Origin: Agarophyton chilense
Taxonomy: Eukaryota; Rhodophyta; Florideophyceae; Gracilariales; Gracilariaceae
Length of the DNA stretch: 64,000 bases
Reading direction: 5' to 3'
NCBI GenBank assembly: GCA_030374765.1
Contig: JARGXX010000088.1
Location: 1,302,001-1,366,000 of the forward strand
Part shown: positions 49,300 through 59,305 of the stretch, one piece after another
Position numbering within the stretch: the first letter of the stretch is position 1
How the letters are laid out: every line of letters begins with the position of its first letter
Made by a program: the position numbers and the translations under genes
The notes under the pieces: generated by a model
What the model was told of the DNA's origin: nothing
Databases searched by the model: none
What the model saw: only the letters and a program-made list of their open reading frames with translations

Positions 49300-50006
49300 A
49301 GGGGAAAGATGGCGGTGCATACCTACTCTAGTAGTACAGTACCGGTGGATGGAGTACCGGTGGCGGCGACGGACAGTTTTGCGGGTACGAAGGTACGGTG
49401 GCTGGTGAGCTTGGGCGCGGCGCGAGATGGCGAGAGTGGAGCGCCTTCTGGCAGTCGCGCTGCTCGGCTTGTTGCCGCCTGCGTGCGCGCTCGCTCGCGA
49501 GACCGTCCGCAAGTACCGTAGCTTGAGCTTTACACAAGTTCCCCCCCCCCCCCCCCCCCACCCCCAACCAACTCGCGCCATCATGTGACCACCACGCACG
49601 CCCCACCGCGCTCACCGTGCCGACGCCCGCCGTCGCGAGCGTGTCGCCCACCCACACACACCACGCCCGTTCCCGTTCCCTCCGCTGTAAACCCCCCGCT
49701 CCACTTTGCGTCGTGTCCCACCCACGCCGACGTGCCACATCGCAATCTGTAAACCCGCAACCCCACACCCGTTAGACTCGCAGCGCGCGCGTGTCACACA
49801 CGCGTCGCCCCCCCGCGAGCATCTTCTTCGCTGCAAGCCCCCCCCGCGCGCTATAAGAGCGAGCGCCCCATACATAAAAACGTCATGTTCATCGTACAAC
49901 TGCGATCGTATCCCCCCCCCCCGCCCCCCTTCCCTAAAAAGTCATCGCGTCGATTCTTGTAGCGCGGCCGCTCCGCTTCCCCACCCCCCCCCCCGCTTTT
50001 TCTCCC
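49300..50006. promoter_or_regulatory. Promoter region of the VCBS gene with poly-C tracts
   Basis: This contains long C runs (19 C at 49541-49559, others at ~49911-49928 and ~49982-49994) and CGCTATAAGAG at ~49849, a plausible TATA element ~155 bp before the VCBS ATG. A 53-codon ATG frame at 49427-49588 begins with a signal-peptide-like stretch but runs through the poly-C tract. Confidence 0.35.
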
Positions 50007-51575
50007 ATGTCGTGGGTACGATCGCTTGTGCGCGCGCGCGCAATTCGCCTCGCTGGCGCGCTGTTCGTCGCGGGCGTGGCCGCCGCGCTAATGCTGGCTG
50101 CCGTGGCGGAGGCTGCAAATCCGCCGCCGACCTTCCGCGACGTCACTGCGCAGGCGGGAATCGATCTGCGCCGCCCAAAGCTCAAAAAGTACGGCGCGCC
50201 GTCCGTGGTTGACCTCGACCGCGATGGGTGGCCCGACTTGCTTTTCTGCCACCACGACCAGACGTTTGAGGAGCTGTACTTTAACAACCGCGACGGCACC
50301 TTCTCCAAGGCGCAGTGGGGCATTTGGCACGACACGCACGGGCTCAACGCGTGGCCTGTGTCGCCTACCACGCGCACCATGCGCTTTTCCATGTCTGTGG
50401 GTGGCAACTTTGGCCTCGACCCCAACGCGCCCTTTGTGTTCGAGGTGAACCCCGTGACGCGCGCCGTCACTCGCGTGGACGCCGAGGCCGGTCTGGATGA
50501 GTTTGGCGGGCGCGGACGATCGGCCATCTACCTGGATCTGTCGCAGGGCCGTCACCCGCAGTTTCTGGACATCATTTACACCAATGCGTTTTCGCTCGAC
50601 GGCAAGTCGCAGTTCGCGTATGAGGGCGTGGACGGAAAAACGTTCAAGCCGCGACAGCTGACGGGCGGCTTCGAGGTGTCGGACAACTCTCTGGCCATGG
50701 TGACCGACGTGGACAACGACGATAAGGTGGAAATTGTGGCCATGTGGCGTTTCACCATGTACAAGGTGACGGGCGATTTTGCTCTCACCGACATCACCAA
50801 CCAGGTATATCCGTCCAATCTGCCGCGCACAGGCGTGATTGCGGTGGCCGAACTGGACTTTGACAACGACGGTGACTTTGATCTGTATGTGGCGCGCACG
50901 CGCGTGGGGCCGTGGCTGCCGGACGTTGCATACGACGACTTTCTATTGGAAAACCGCAACGGAAAGTATGTGGACGTGAGCGAGCGCGCCGGCATTCCCA
51001 AGGACACGCAATCGCACGGGGTGACGACGGGTGACTTTAACAACGACGGGTGGATGGATGTGTACGTGAGCCAGTACGTGGAGCCGGACTTTATGCTGCT
51101 CAACAAGGGCGATGGCACGTTTGAACGCGTGGACGGGTTGACGACGCGTCCCAACAACGTGCGCGGCGATAACGCGGTGGGCGTGGACTATGACCTGGAC
51201 GGCACGGTGGATCTGGTGAGCAGTCAGGGCGACCACAACGACGCGGATCTGGGCGGATCGTATCGTATCTTCAAAAACGTGTTGGACATGTCGGAGGGCA
51301 CGGCCAACTTCATCAACGTGCGCGTGGGCGTGCCGTGGGACCGTAGCTGCACGCCCATGCACGCGGTGGTGTTGGTGAACGCGGGAAACCTGTGGATTAA
51401 ACGTCGCGTAGGGTCGCCCGGAACGGAGGTGTCCAACTCGTATCTGGAAACGCTACACTTTGGACTGGGGTCGCGCACGGAGGTGACGGCCATCTACGTC
51501 AAGTATGCCAACGGCTATGTGGTGATGAGACGCAACGTGATGCACGGACAAACTGTGCTACTCGGACTGCTGTGA
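50007..51575 (+). CDS. Secreted VCBS/FG-GAP repeat protein with UnbV/ASPIC end
   Basis: This is 522 residues in a single exon. A signal peptide occupies ~1-36 (basic start, then LAGALFVAGVAAALMLAAVAEA). The mature protein contains several VCBS/FG-GAP calcium-binding loops: VVDLDRDGWPDLLF (~68), VTDVDNDDKVEIV (~234), ELDFDNDGDFDLYVAR (~287), TGDFNNDGWMDVYVSQY (~344) and VDYDLDGTVDLVSS (~394). Together they form an integrin-alpha-like beta-propeller. The C-terminus (TLHFGLGSRTEVTAIYVKYANG) matches the UnbV/ASPIC module found in CRTAC1 and bacterial proteins. It is probably extracellular or cell-wall associated and adhesive. There are no catalytic residues and no anchor. It is followed ~125 bp later by the E(z) frame on the same strand. 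Confidence 0.85.
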   Translation: MSWVRSLVRARAIRLAGALFVAGVAAALMLAAVAEAANPPPTFRDVTAQAGIDLRRPKLKKYGAPSVVDLDRDGWPDLLFCHHDQTFEELYFNNRDGTFSKAQWGIWHDTHGLNAWPVSPTTRTMRFSMSVGGNFGLDPNAPFVFEVNPVTRAVTRVDAEAGLDEFGGRGRSAIYLDLSQGRHPQFLDIIYTNAFSLDGKSQFAYEGVDGKTFKPRQLTGGFEVSDNSLAMVTDVDNDDKVEIVAMWRFTMYKVTGDFALTDITNQVYPSNLPRTGVIAVAELDFDNDGDFDLYVARTRVGPWLPDVAYDDFLLENRNGKYVDVSERAGIPKDTQSHGVTTGDFNNDGWMDVYVSQYVEPDFMLLNKGDGTFERVDGLTTRPNNVRGDNAVGVDYDLDGTVDLVSSQGDHNDADLGGSYRIFKNVLDMSEGTANFINVRVGVPWDRSCTPMHAVVLVNAGNLWIKRRVGSPGTEVSNSYLETLHFGLGSRTEVTAIYVKYANGYVVMRRNVMHGQTVLLGLL

Positions 51576-51699
51576 CTGGGTGACTGTACATGATTTTGCA
51601 AGCACAACTGTTCTCTTTTCTTTTTTATTTACTAATAATATCCCCCCCCTTTTGTACAAAAAACTTCGCCGCGCTTGAATTTTTGAACGCCGCTTTCAG

Positions 51700-54501
51700 A
51701 TGCCGCCCTTGGCTTGGCGCCCGCCGCCCGCCCGTGCCGACTGTCGTCGTCGTCGTCGTCGTCGTCACCTCACCGCGTTCCCCATCCTCCCCCGAACCCT
51801 CCCTCGCCACCCCCGCTTCCGCATATATGGCAGACGCGCGCCGCGGGCGCGCTTCGCCTACCCGCGACCCCATCCCAACCATCCGGTACGTCGCCGTCCC
51901 CGCTCCCTCCGTCCCCGCCCCCTCCGTCCCCGCCCCCTCCGTCCCGTCGCCAGTGCCCTGGCCCCCCCCCCCGCCCCGCCCCGCCGCTCACCGCCCGTGT
52001 GCTGTTTCGCCAGAGATGTTCAGCTGCGCTTCATGCTCGCGCTTGCCGCCCACGCCCGCCGTACCATCCGTGCCCAGCTTGACGCCAGCCTGCGCCACGT
52101 CGCCGCGCACCACCGCCCGCCACGCGCCCACACCCCACCCGCCCATTCCGACGCTCACTTTTCCGACCACACCGCCAGCGATGATTTTCTTGCCACGTCC
52201 ACGCCCGCTTCCGCCGTGTGCGACGCCGCCGCTGCAATAGCCGCGCTCAACGCTATTGTGCGTCGACACCGCCGAAGCCCCGCGCCTTTCGTCGTCGTCA
52301 TGCCAAAGCGCCGCACAAACCCCACGTACTCCGCCTGGGTCCCCGTCAAGCTCAATTACCTGCAGAACGACATCGACCTGGATCCGTTTCGCCCCTACTT
52401 TGGCGAGAGCAAGACCGAGATGGAAAAGGCTGAGGACGCGTATCGCAAGATGCTTGACGACGCTAGCCATCCGCAGAGCGCCCAGCTCGTCAGCGACGGT
52501 CAGTTTGACCCCAACGGCGACCTTGTGCCGCGTCACTCCGATTCCTTTCACTCCCTTTCTGCCCGCCGACTCAGGGCGTCGCAGCGCCACGCCATCGTCA
52601 CCACCATTCGACAGCGCGGATCCGAACACGACGTGTTGAAACAGCTCAGCGTCGCCTTGCGAATTCCCGACACCCGCCGTGTGCTGCACGCCTACCACGT
52701 CGCCCTGGCCAGAGAAGACGCCCACCACCGCCGCATTTCGAGACGACGCGCCAGACTGCAAAAAGAACACGCCATCTTCAACGCCCTGGACTTTCCCAAG
52801 CCCCAAACATTCGAGCGTCATCGCCCCCACACCGACTTTGCCCAAAACTTTTTCTGTTTTAAATGCTTCATCTTTGGCTGCCAGACGCACGCCGGCGAGC
52901 ATGTGCTGCCCATTCGCCCCATTCCCGATGACACCATTGCACAAAGAGTCAACGCCTTGAGCACCAATGCCGCCGCCCCGTGCTCTGCGCGCTGCTTTCT
53001 GCTGGAGGAGCATCTGCAGCCGCCCCAGAGCGCCGAGGAAACGCGCCCGTGGTCGGATGAGGAGATTATGCTTTTGAGGCACGCGTGCACTCTCACTCAC
53101 GAAGACCCTTGTGCCATGGCCATTGTCGTTGGCAGTAAAAGCTGTCGCCAAGTTCGTGCGCGCATTTCGAACCTTCATGAAAAGCACTTGCTCACCGCGG
53201 CTATCAAATCCGCCAAACAGAACACAAACAAAACCACAACCAAGCTGCGCAGCAAGAAAAAGCGGCCGGAGCCAGCCAATTCGCACATTCAGCGAGTTCG
53301 TAGGCGCCAAGAGCTCAAGTCGCCTGACAAATCGAACTATGGTCGTGAGGGCGATCATCATCATCATCATCACCATCATCATCACCATGATGATGATGAC
53401 CCTGCTTGTGATTCCCATCACGCTGCATACGTGCCGTGCAATCACAGTGGCGCGTGCTCCAAAGCAAACGGCTGTTCTTGCCTCAAGGACAGCCTGTATT
53501 GCGAATCTACCTGCTGTTGCAATACTGGTCGCTTCTCAAACGTGGGAGCCGTCATTCGGTGGGACCCGCAGTCTGAAGGATATCAAGGCTCGAAAAGGCC
53601 GCCCAAATGCAAGAACCGCCACTGGGGTTGTTCCTGTCGCTCGGGATACTGCAACACAAACTCATGCGAATGCTTTCGAGATAATCGCGTTTGTAATCCG
53701 GACTTTTGCACCCACTGCGAGGCAGACATTCTACCTCACTACATCAGCGTGTACGAACGCCGCTGCAGAAACACAGAGCTCATAACGGCTCGCCACAAAC
53801 GAACTGTGGCGGGAAAATCCAATGTTCACGGTTTTGGTCTCTTCGCACTGGATTACTTTGACGTTGGCGACCTTATCGGTCACTACTGCGGAAGGACTGT
53901 GCACCCGGAGAAAGTGGACTTCTTGCTACGTGCGTCTGATGCCAAGAAACTTACGTACGCCTTTGATTTGACGGGAAGAATGACCATTGACGGCGCTTGC
54001 TTTGGCAGCAAGGTTCGACTTATCAATCACAGCAGCAACCCGGGCGATGTGAACTGTGGCGCCAGGCTGGAGCGAGTTCGAGGAGAGGCGCGTATTGCCA
54101 TCAAGGCTCTGAAAACTGTAAAACCTGGCGATGAATTTCTGTTCGACTACAAAATCACTCAAGGAAACGAGTGGCTTGATCAGGATTCAGCTGAGGGTTC
54201 GGTGTTTGATTCAGATGCAGATGATTCGCCGGGAAAGCATTCACAGGAGAACAGCTCTGCACCGCGCTTTGACATTACTCAACCTATGCGCGCACTCAAC
54301 TTTGCAGCGGACCAGCATTCTGACGACCGTGAAGAGGACGATGTGGAGATTGTTGCATCTGGACGCAGGGATAGGCCACGTTCATCGAGAAGGGTTGAAG
54401 AAGACATTGAATTTGTGGGCCTGAATGCCGAAAACGAGAACGACGCGATGGATAGCGATTCCACAACGGATTGTCCAGTTATTCCGATTGGGCGCAAGTG
54501 A
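51700..54501 (+). CDS. E(z)/EZH-type histone H3K27 methyltransferase (PRC2)
   Basis: The frame opens with an ATG at 51700 (933 residues), but the first ~110 residues are Pro/Arg-rich and doubtful. Later starts at residue ~112 (MLALAAHARR) or ~201 (MPKRRTNPTYS) are plausible. A SANT domain lies at ~445-495 (RPWSDEEIMLLRHAC...). A poly-His then poly-Asp stretch is at ~551-567. The pre-SET CXC domain at ~578-680 has the repeated Cys array (CNHSGACSKANGCSCLKDSLYC through CNPDFCTHC). The SET domain at ~705-820 has KSNVHGFGLFALDYFDVGDLIGHYCG, RLINHSSNPGDVNC (NHS motif) and GDEFLFDYKI. This order is diagnostic of Enhancer of zeste, the catalytic subunit of Polycomb repressive complex 2. The C-terminal ~110 residues are acidic and disordered. 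Confidence 0.94.
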   Translation: MPPLAWRPPPARADCRRRRRRRHLTAFPILPRTLPRHPRFRIYGRRAPRARFAYPRPHPNHPVRRRPRSLRPRPLRPRPLRPVASALAPPPAPPRRSPPVCCFARDVQLRFMLALAAHARRTIRAQLDASLRHVAAHHRPPRAHTPPAHSDAHFSDHTASDDFLATSTPASAVCDAAAAIAALNAIVRRHRRSPAPFVVVMPKRRTNPTYSAWVPVKLNYLQNDIDLDPFRPYFGESKTEMEKAEDAYRKMLDDASHPQSAQLVSDGQFDPNGDLVPRHSDSFHSLSARRLRASQRHAIVTTIRQRGSEHDVLKQLSVALRIPDTRRVLHAYHVALAREDAHHRRISRRRARLQKEHAIFNALDFPKPQTFERHRPHTDFAQNFFCFKCFIFGCQTHAGEHVLPIRPIPDDTIAQRVNALSTNAAAPCSARCFLLEEHLQPPQSAEETRPWSDEEIMLLRHACTLTHEDPCAMAIVVGSKSCRQVRARISNLHEKHLLTAAIKSAKQNTNKTTTKLRSKKKRPEPANSHIQRVRRRQELKSPDKSNYGREGDHHHHHHHHHHHDDDDPACDSHHAAYVPCNHSGACSKANGCSCLKDSLYCESTCCCNTGRFSNVGAVIRWDPQSEGYQGSKRPPKCKNRHWGCSCRSGYCNTNSCECFRDNRVCNPDFCTHCEADILPHYISVYERRCRNTELITARHKRTVAGKSNVHGFGLFALDYFDVGDLIGHYCGRTVHPEKVDFLLRASDAKKLTYAFDLTGRMTIDGACFGSKVRLINHSSNPGDVNCGARLERVRGEARIAIKALKTVKPGDEFLFDYKITQGNEWLDQDSAEGSVFDSDADDSPGKHSQENSSAPRFDITQPMRALNFAADQHSDDREEDDVEIVASGRRDRPRSSRRVEEDIEFVGLNAENENDAMDSDSTTDCPVIPIGRK

Positions 54502-56774
54502 GAAAAGACATTGTGCAAGATGTGGCAAGATTCTTGGTTGCTCCGATTTGTTTCCGCAGTTACATTTGCAAGTTGTGTTGTTTCCTCTCTTGATGGCCGC
54601 GATTGCGTGTAGTGCGGTTACGAGGTAGTCCCATTCTGATCAAGAATATCCATGTATCTATCTATCTATCTATCTATACATGACGCTCTCGCTTCCGAAG
54701 GGTAGATGGGTATCTATTATCCCCTGCAGAGCAACCAACGCGAGTAGAAATATTTCGTACAAATTTGAATTTCAGAATGTGTCACTCACAAACCACCGAT
54801 TGAAAACAAACCTTGACGAACGATTGCGCAGACGATCTCGCTAGGAAATAAATACCACAGGCTTTCTTGACTTACTCAGCGAGAGCGTCTGTGAGGAGAA
54901 CGCGGTCGATGAATACCATCTGTGTTGTTTTCGTACATGGCGTATCTATACCTTCCGCACAAAACGGATTTCATTTATGATCGCAGGTATGAAATTGCGG
55001 CAGCTCGAGCTCCAGAATGAACCTCCAACTTGTATTTACTGTCACGTTGTCAATGACACTGATAGTGTCTTGAATGGAAAACACACTGGTGTGCAAATTG
55101 CTTACTTCAAATAAACGGTATGGTTATCCAATTTCTCCGTAGAAATTTCCATGAAAAGTCGTAAGCATGCTTACAAGGGGAAAAAAAAAAAAAAAACCCA
55201 CCTCGAGCCACGACATTCCTCAGTGTATCTACGAAGGGTACCGAGTGCATTCGGTGAGCGCGGGTGTGGTGAGTTTTCAAGTGTCATTCCGATGGATATT
55301 GTATGCCACTAAAAAGCTAAATTTGGTCTTCCTGTCATGCAAAAAGCGTAAGGGTTACCTGTGCATTAAACATGGACAGCGACGCCGGGCAGAACGAGCA
55401 CAAAGCCTTTTATAAAGCTTGCATGCTTACCGGCTTCCCGCTACGCACGCGCTTCAACGTGTAGCCCTATAACACTAACAGCAGGAAAAGTATGACAAGA
55501 CCAGAGAGGCACGTTTGAGAATCAGGGAATGATTTGCGACTTCGTCTCTTGTGACAGTAGAGAGATCAACATCAAAAAATCCCCTTGCGTTGAACCTGAA
55601 ATACCAAATTTCGCTGTAACCAAATTCAGCAGCTTTGATAAAAGCATCACCGCAATTTGTATCCGACGTTGTACTCCACAGGGTCCAATCCCCAACACAC
55701 CCTATCGAGACAATCCCTGCACCCATTGTGAGCGAAAAGATGAGGTCAGTGGAAAGCAAGGGAGATGCAATTTAGCGATTTAGTTGACGTCACAAATCGC
55801 TGCAACGGCGAGGGGTCTCGCACAGAGTTGGCAAATTGGGTCTACTCAAATGTTATTTATTATAGTACAGGTTGGTCATGTAACATGACTCATGTTTACT
55901 CACGACAACGCAGCGAATGGTGACAATGCGTTCTGCCGTTGGCAGACTGCCGTTGGCGAGTGCCAGGGAACCGTAGTGATACTGATCAGCGAATTCTGGT
56001 TACAAGCATCATACAACATGCGACTGGGCCATATGGCAACAGTACAGTGCGAAAGTGATACTCAAAAGAGCAACAACCAAGAAGGCACTGGTTACGAATT
56101 TCTTCATGTTACGGTTGTTGCCGAGAAAGGGGTTCAAAGAGAACATGCCAATGAGTCTGTCCGTTCGAAACGTGGAGTCTGTCGGTAATATCGCCACCAG
56201 ACCGCCCAAACAGAACGGCGTCCAACGATTTGGGCGAGAGTCACCAAGTTAGAGCTTGAAAGAAAGTAGATACCATGAGCACGTGTGGCCGAAAGTCGTT
56301 TTTGGCATACAAGCGAAGGGCCTCCTCCCTGCCTCGCACACATGTGCTAGACGCGCAGAGGCACGAGGAATACCAGCGTTTTTCGCAGGCACACGCCATG
56401 CGATGTATTGTTTTAATCGAACTTTTGATACTATTGCTAGTTGAAGGTTTTGAACAAAAGCTACACACCGAGTTGCGTGTAGGGTAAGCTCAGGGTGAGG
56501 TCGACGATTTGGAAGCAGTTGCGGGACAAATAGAATTGGGAACAACAGATGCATGCTAAAAAAAGAAAAGAGGGATTGAGAAGACTCGCAAACAAAAATA
56601 ATAGCCAAGCGTGGGTTCGGGGGGGATGCGCGACATTGCGAGTGATAGGCACCTCGCTATTACATGAGATGGTGCCATAAAGAGATGGGTTCTGCAAAAA
56701 GATAATGTCACGTTGGAAATGCGGTTTGGAGAAGAGCGGTATGGGGGCAAAAGCAGCGAAGCGTGCGCTCAAAG
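54502..56774. other. 2.3 kb spacer, no recognised gene; TATC microsatellite
   Basis: A (TATC)n tract at 54655-54676 is bracketed by CATGTAT and ATACATG. A 15-A run lies at ~55182-55196. Several frames of 80-100 codons (for example minus 55759-55475, plus 55892-56188) lack recognisable features. Composition is clearly more AT-rich than the 46-54 kb segment. Confidence 0.5.
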
Positions 56775-57836
56775 TCAGACGTCGGATGGAGATTGTTGGT
56801 GGAGGGGTTTGCATTGGGCATGCATGTCGACAACGGTTGAGGGTTGGTCCGCAATGTAGGGGGCTTTCTTCTCGACGGGTGACTGCGAGTAGGCCTTGGA
56901 GAGCGCAAACAGGACGCCAGCAAAGACGCCAGCCATGATGCTGAGCCATCCAAGGGCGGAGATTTCGGTGTGAAACAAAAGGGCAGCGAGCAAGACGACG
57001 GAAAACTTGTTGCAGGCGCCCAGAAAACTCAGGGTGCTGCCGGATGTGACCGACACAAGCCAGAATATGGAAATGCCGATGGCGGCGGCGAGGAAGGAAG
57101 ATAAGACGAAGACGTGGCGAAAGACGGCGGAGGAGGCCGGAAAGCGCTGGATGAAGGGGAGCAGTTGGTTGGTTGTAAACGCGATGGGCAGCATGAGGGA
57201 GGCGGCGACGAGATTTGCATGCAGGGTCTTTTGGACGGGGGAGAAGGAGTTGGAGAGACAAGCGCGGAGCGAAAGAACGTAGAGAATGTTGATGACGACG
57301 TTGGCCATGGCCCACGCGTAGCCGACGACGTCGTAGTGCAGATCGGTGACGGCGGTGACAGCGTTGGCTACCACAATGAGCAGCATGGCAGCAGCAGTTG
57401 AGGGCGCAATGCGGTCAGCAAACAAAGCGCGCTCTGCAAGCGCGATACCCATGGGCGCCAAACTCTTAAGCACCGAGAGCACCGGCAGCGACACCGCGCG
57501 CAGCGCGCGCGCGTTGGTGAAGATGTACAGCGTGAAAAGCACACACGGCGCGAAGATCTGACGTAGCAACGGCAGCGACACGGGCGCGCTACGGCGCGCC
57601 AGACGCAGCACGGATAGTAAAACGGCCACGCCCACCGACTGTAGCGAGAGCAGCGCCCATGGATAGTCCAGCGAGTGAGAGAAGATGAGCTTGTTGGCGA
57701 GCGTGAGCGACGTCGACGTCGTCACGTACGCCACGCACGCTAACAGAGGCGCCAGCGCGATGGCGCGCGTCACCGCGCCGCGCTGCGGCGGCGGCGGCGA
57801 CGGCGATGGCGGCGGCGACGGCGGCAGAGGAGACAT
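56775..57836 (-). CDS. GDP-mannose-type nucleotide-sugar transporter (DMT family)
   Basis: This is 353 residues with about ten membrane helices (first at ~28-48, last at ~300-320). NST/TPT-family features include NKLIFSHSLDYPWALLSLQS in helix 2, a helix 4 beginning VLSVLKSLAPMGIALAE, and VTSGSTLSFLGACNKFSVVLL near residue 268. In GDP-mannose transporters (VRG4, GONST1) this last region reads T-S/T-x2-S-x2-G-A-L-N-K; here it is G-A-C-N-K. It would import a nucleotide sugar into the Golgi lumen by antiport with the monophosphate. GDP-mannose is the best guess; GDP-fucose or another TPT-like substrate cannot be excluded. The N-terminus is Pro/Ser-rich and cytosolic. It is divergent to the Sm_multidrug_ex gene. 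Confidence 0.78.
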   Translation of the reverse strand: MSPLPPSPPPSPSPPPPQRGAVTRAIALAPLLACVAYVTTSTSLTLANKLIFSHSLDYPWALLSLQSVGVAVLLSVLRLARRSAPVSLPLLRQIFAPCVLFTLYIFTNARALRAVSLPVLSVLKSLAPMGIALAERALFADRIAPSTAAAMLLIVVANAVTAVTDLHYDVVGYAWAMANVVINILYVLSLRACLSNSFSPVQKTLHANLVAASLMLPIAFTTNQLLPFIQRFPASSAVFRHVFVLSSFLAAAIGISIFWLVSVTSGSTLSFLGACNKFSVVLLAALLFHTEISALGWLSIMAGVFAGVLFALSKAYSQSPVEKKAPYIADQPSTVVDMHAQCKPLHQQSPSDV

Positions 57837-58330
57837 GTAGCTGCGGCGGCGGAGAAGCGGCAGTGGCAGCGGAAAAGCTTGTCGGCGGGGTCGGAGAAGC
57901 GGCAGCGGCTACAGCGGCGGTGGTGACAGCGGCTACAACGGCGGCGGCGGCGACGGCGACGACTACGGCGGCGACGACAGCGGCGGCGACGACGCGCCGT
58001 GTATCGTGGAGCGCAGCGATGCGCCTTACGGCGACGAAGATTTGTCGATACGAAGCGGCCGCAGGGGGCGCGACAGGCGCGGGGGACTCGTGGCACCTCG
58101 GTGGTGACAAACGCTCAACGCGGCGCAGCACACGGAGCGTGGCGCGTGGACGTCACACGTGGCACCACGGTGCGTGTCGGTGAGTCGACGCCAACACACG
58201 CCGGATACATTGTGCCCCAATTACATTGCGCGTCGTGCAATTGGCGCCCCGGCGCGCAGAGGCTCGTGCGTGGCGCACGCACCTTTCACTGCCCGCCCTT
58301 GTGGAGGTGAGGCGTCTGCTTGCGCTTCCG
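57837..58330. promoter_or_regulatory. GC-rich divergent promoter with GGC/CGGCGA repeats
   Basis: About 490 bp separate two divergent ATGs. The left half is a degenerate GGCGGC/GGCGACGAC trinucleotide repeat (~57840-58000), which makes long but meaningless Ala/Arg frames on both strands. It probably holds both promoters; no TATA box is seen. Confidence 0.4.
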
Positions 58331-59305
58331 ATGCGCTCCGCGTCTTCCCCGCCGCCGCCGCCGCCGCCGCGCCCCATGCTGTCTTTCGCGCCGGCGCTTC
58401 GCCTGCCGCTCCCGTCCCACGCAGCCACATGGCGCTCGTCACCTCTCGCATCCACCACCACCATGCGCTGCGGCATCGCCTCAATCGCCACCACCGTCGG
58501 CGCCGTGCTCACCTTGTGCACCGCCAGCGCCCACGCCCACGCCCTCACTGCTCCCGCACCCCCGCCGTCCATCGCCGCTTCCGCCGCCCAACTCTCCAGT
58601 CCCACCTCCGCCAAACCATGGTCCTCTGCGCGCAATCTCCCCCCCATCGCCCTCACCGCTCCCCCTTCCATCACCTCGCCGCCGCACCCGCGCCCCGCCC
58701 ACCACCATTCCATCCCGCAAAAGGCCGCAAACTTTCTGCGCTCGCACGGCTTGAACGATAAGCTCGTCGTGTTGCTCATCTCCGCCCTGCCCGTCGTAGA
58801 GCTCCGCGGCGCCATTCCAGTAGGTTTTCTTCTCGGTCTCCCCGCGCTACACACTTTTTTGCTGGCTGTGCTGGGAAACATGTTGCCCATCATTCCCTTG
58901 TTGGGTCTCTTGCGCCTGCATCTGGTCCAGCGCGTCGCCGCCACTGTGCTGCAAAGAGCCAGGAGAAAAGCCGAGTCCATTGCCAATTCCACATCGCAAG
59001 CCACTGCGCTTGCTCTTTTCGTCGCCGTTCCGCTCCCCGGCACTGGCGCCTGGACCGGTTGTTTCGTCGCCTTTGTGCTTGGTATGCGCTTTCGAACTGC
59101 GTTTGCCTCCCTTTTTGTGGGCGTTCTTTCAGCCGCCGTCATTGTCACCGCTCTCTGCTCCATGGGCACCGTGGGCGGCGGTATTGCTGCTTTGCTTCTC
59201 TTGATCACCGGGCTCCTTTCGCTTTTCAACACCTTTCGCCGTCCATCTACTTCTGCTGACGACCTACCTCGCCTAAATGGTCCTGCCAATCAAACTTCTG
59301 AATGA
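58331..59305 (+). CDS. Sm_multidrug_ex (COG2426) membrane protein, plastid-targeted
   Basis: The frame opens at a TTG (58226), but the first ATG at 58331 gives 324 residues. The first ~130 residues are Ser/Ala/Pro/His-rich with few acidic residues, resembling a plastid transit peptide. The conserved domain (~135-290) reads VVLLISALPVVELRGAIPVGFLLGLP, AVLGNMLPIIPLL, RRKAESIANSTSQATALALFVAVPLPGTGAWTGCFVAFVLG and FVGVLSAAVIVTALCSMGT. Both the ELRGAIP and PLPGTGAWTG signatures of the family are present. About four membrane helices are expected. The family is named putative small multi-drug export protein in bacteria; in algae and plants it is plastid-located with unclear function. A truncated, frameshifted copy lies at 63.36-64.0 kb. 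Confidence 0.85.
   Translation: MRSASSPPPPPPPRPMLSFAPALRLPLPSHAATWRSSPLASTTTMRCGIASIATTVGAVLTLCTASAHAHALTAPAPPPSIAASAAQLSSPTSAKPWSSARNLPPIALTAPPSITSPPHPRPAHHHSIPQKAANFLRSHGLNDKLVVLLISALPVVELRGAIPVGFLLGLPALHTFLLAVLGNMLPIIPLLGLLRLHLVQRVAATVLQRARRKAESIANSTSQATALALFVAVPLPGTGAWTGCFVAFVLGMRFRTAFASLFVGVLSAAVIVTALCSMGTVGGGIAALLLLITGLLSLFNTFRRPSTSADDLPRLNGPANQTSE

Noticed and set aside
51988-53445. 485-codon minus-strand frame antisense to the E(z) gene
   Set aside because: The plus strand carries clear SANT, CXC and SET motifs; the antisense frame reflects codon bias and has no family resemblance.
55475-55759. 94-codon minus-strand frame with a hydrophobic start
   Set aside because: It is short, has no family resemblance, and competes with a similar-sized frame on the other strand.
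58153-59289. 378-codon minus-strand frame antisense to the Sm_multidrug_ex gene
   Set aside because: It mirrors a well-supported gene, and the same antisense frame recurs over the duplicate only because the DNA is duplicated.
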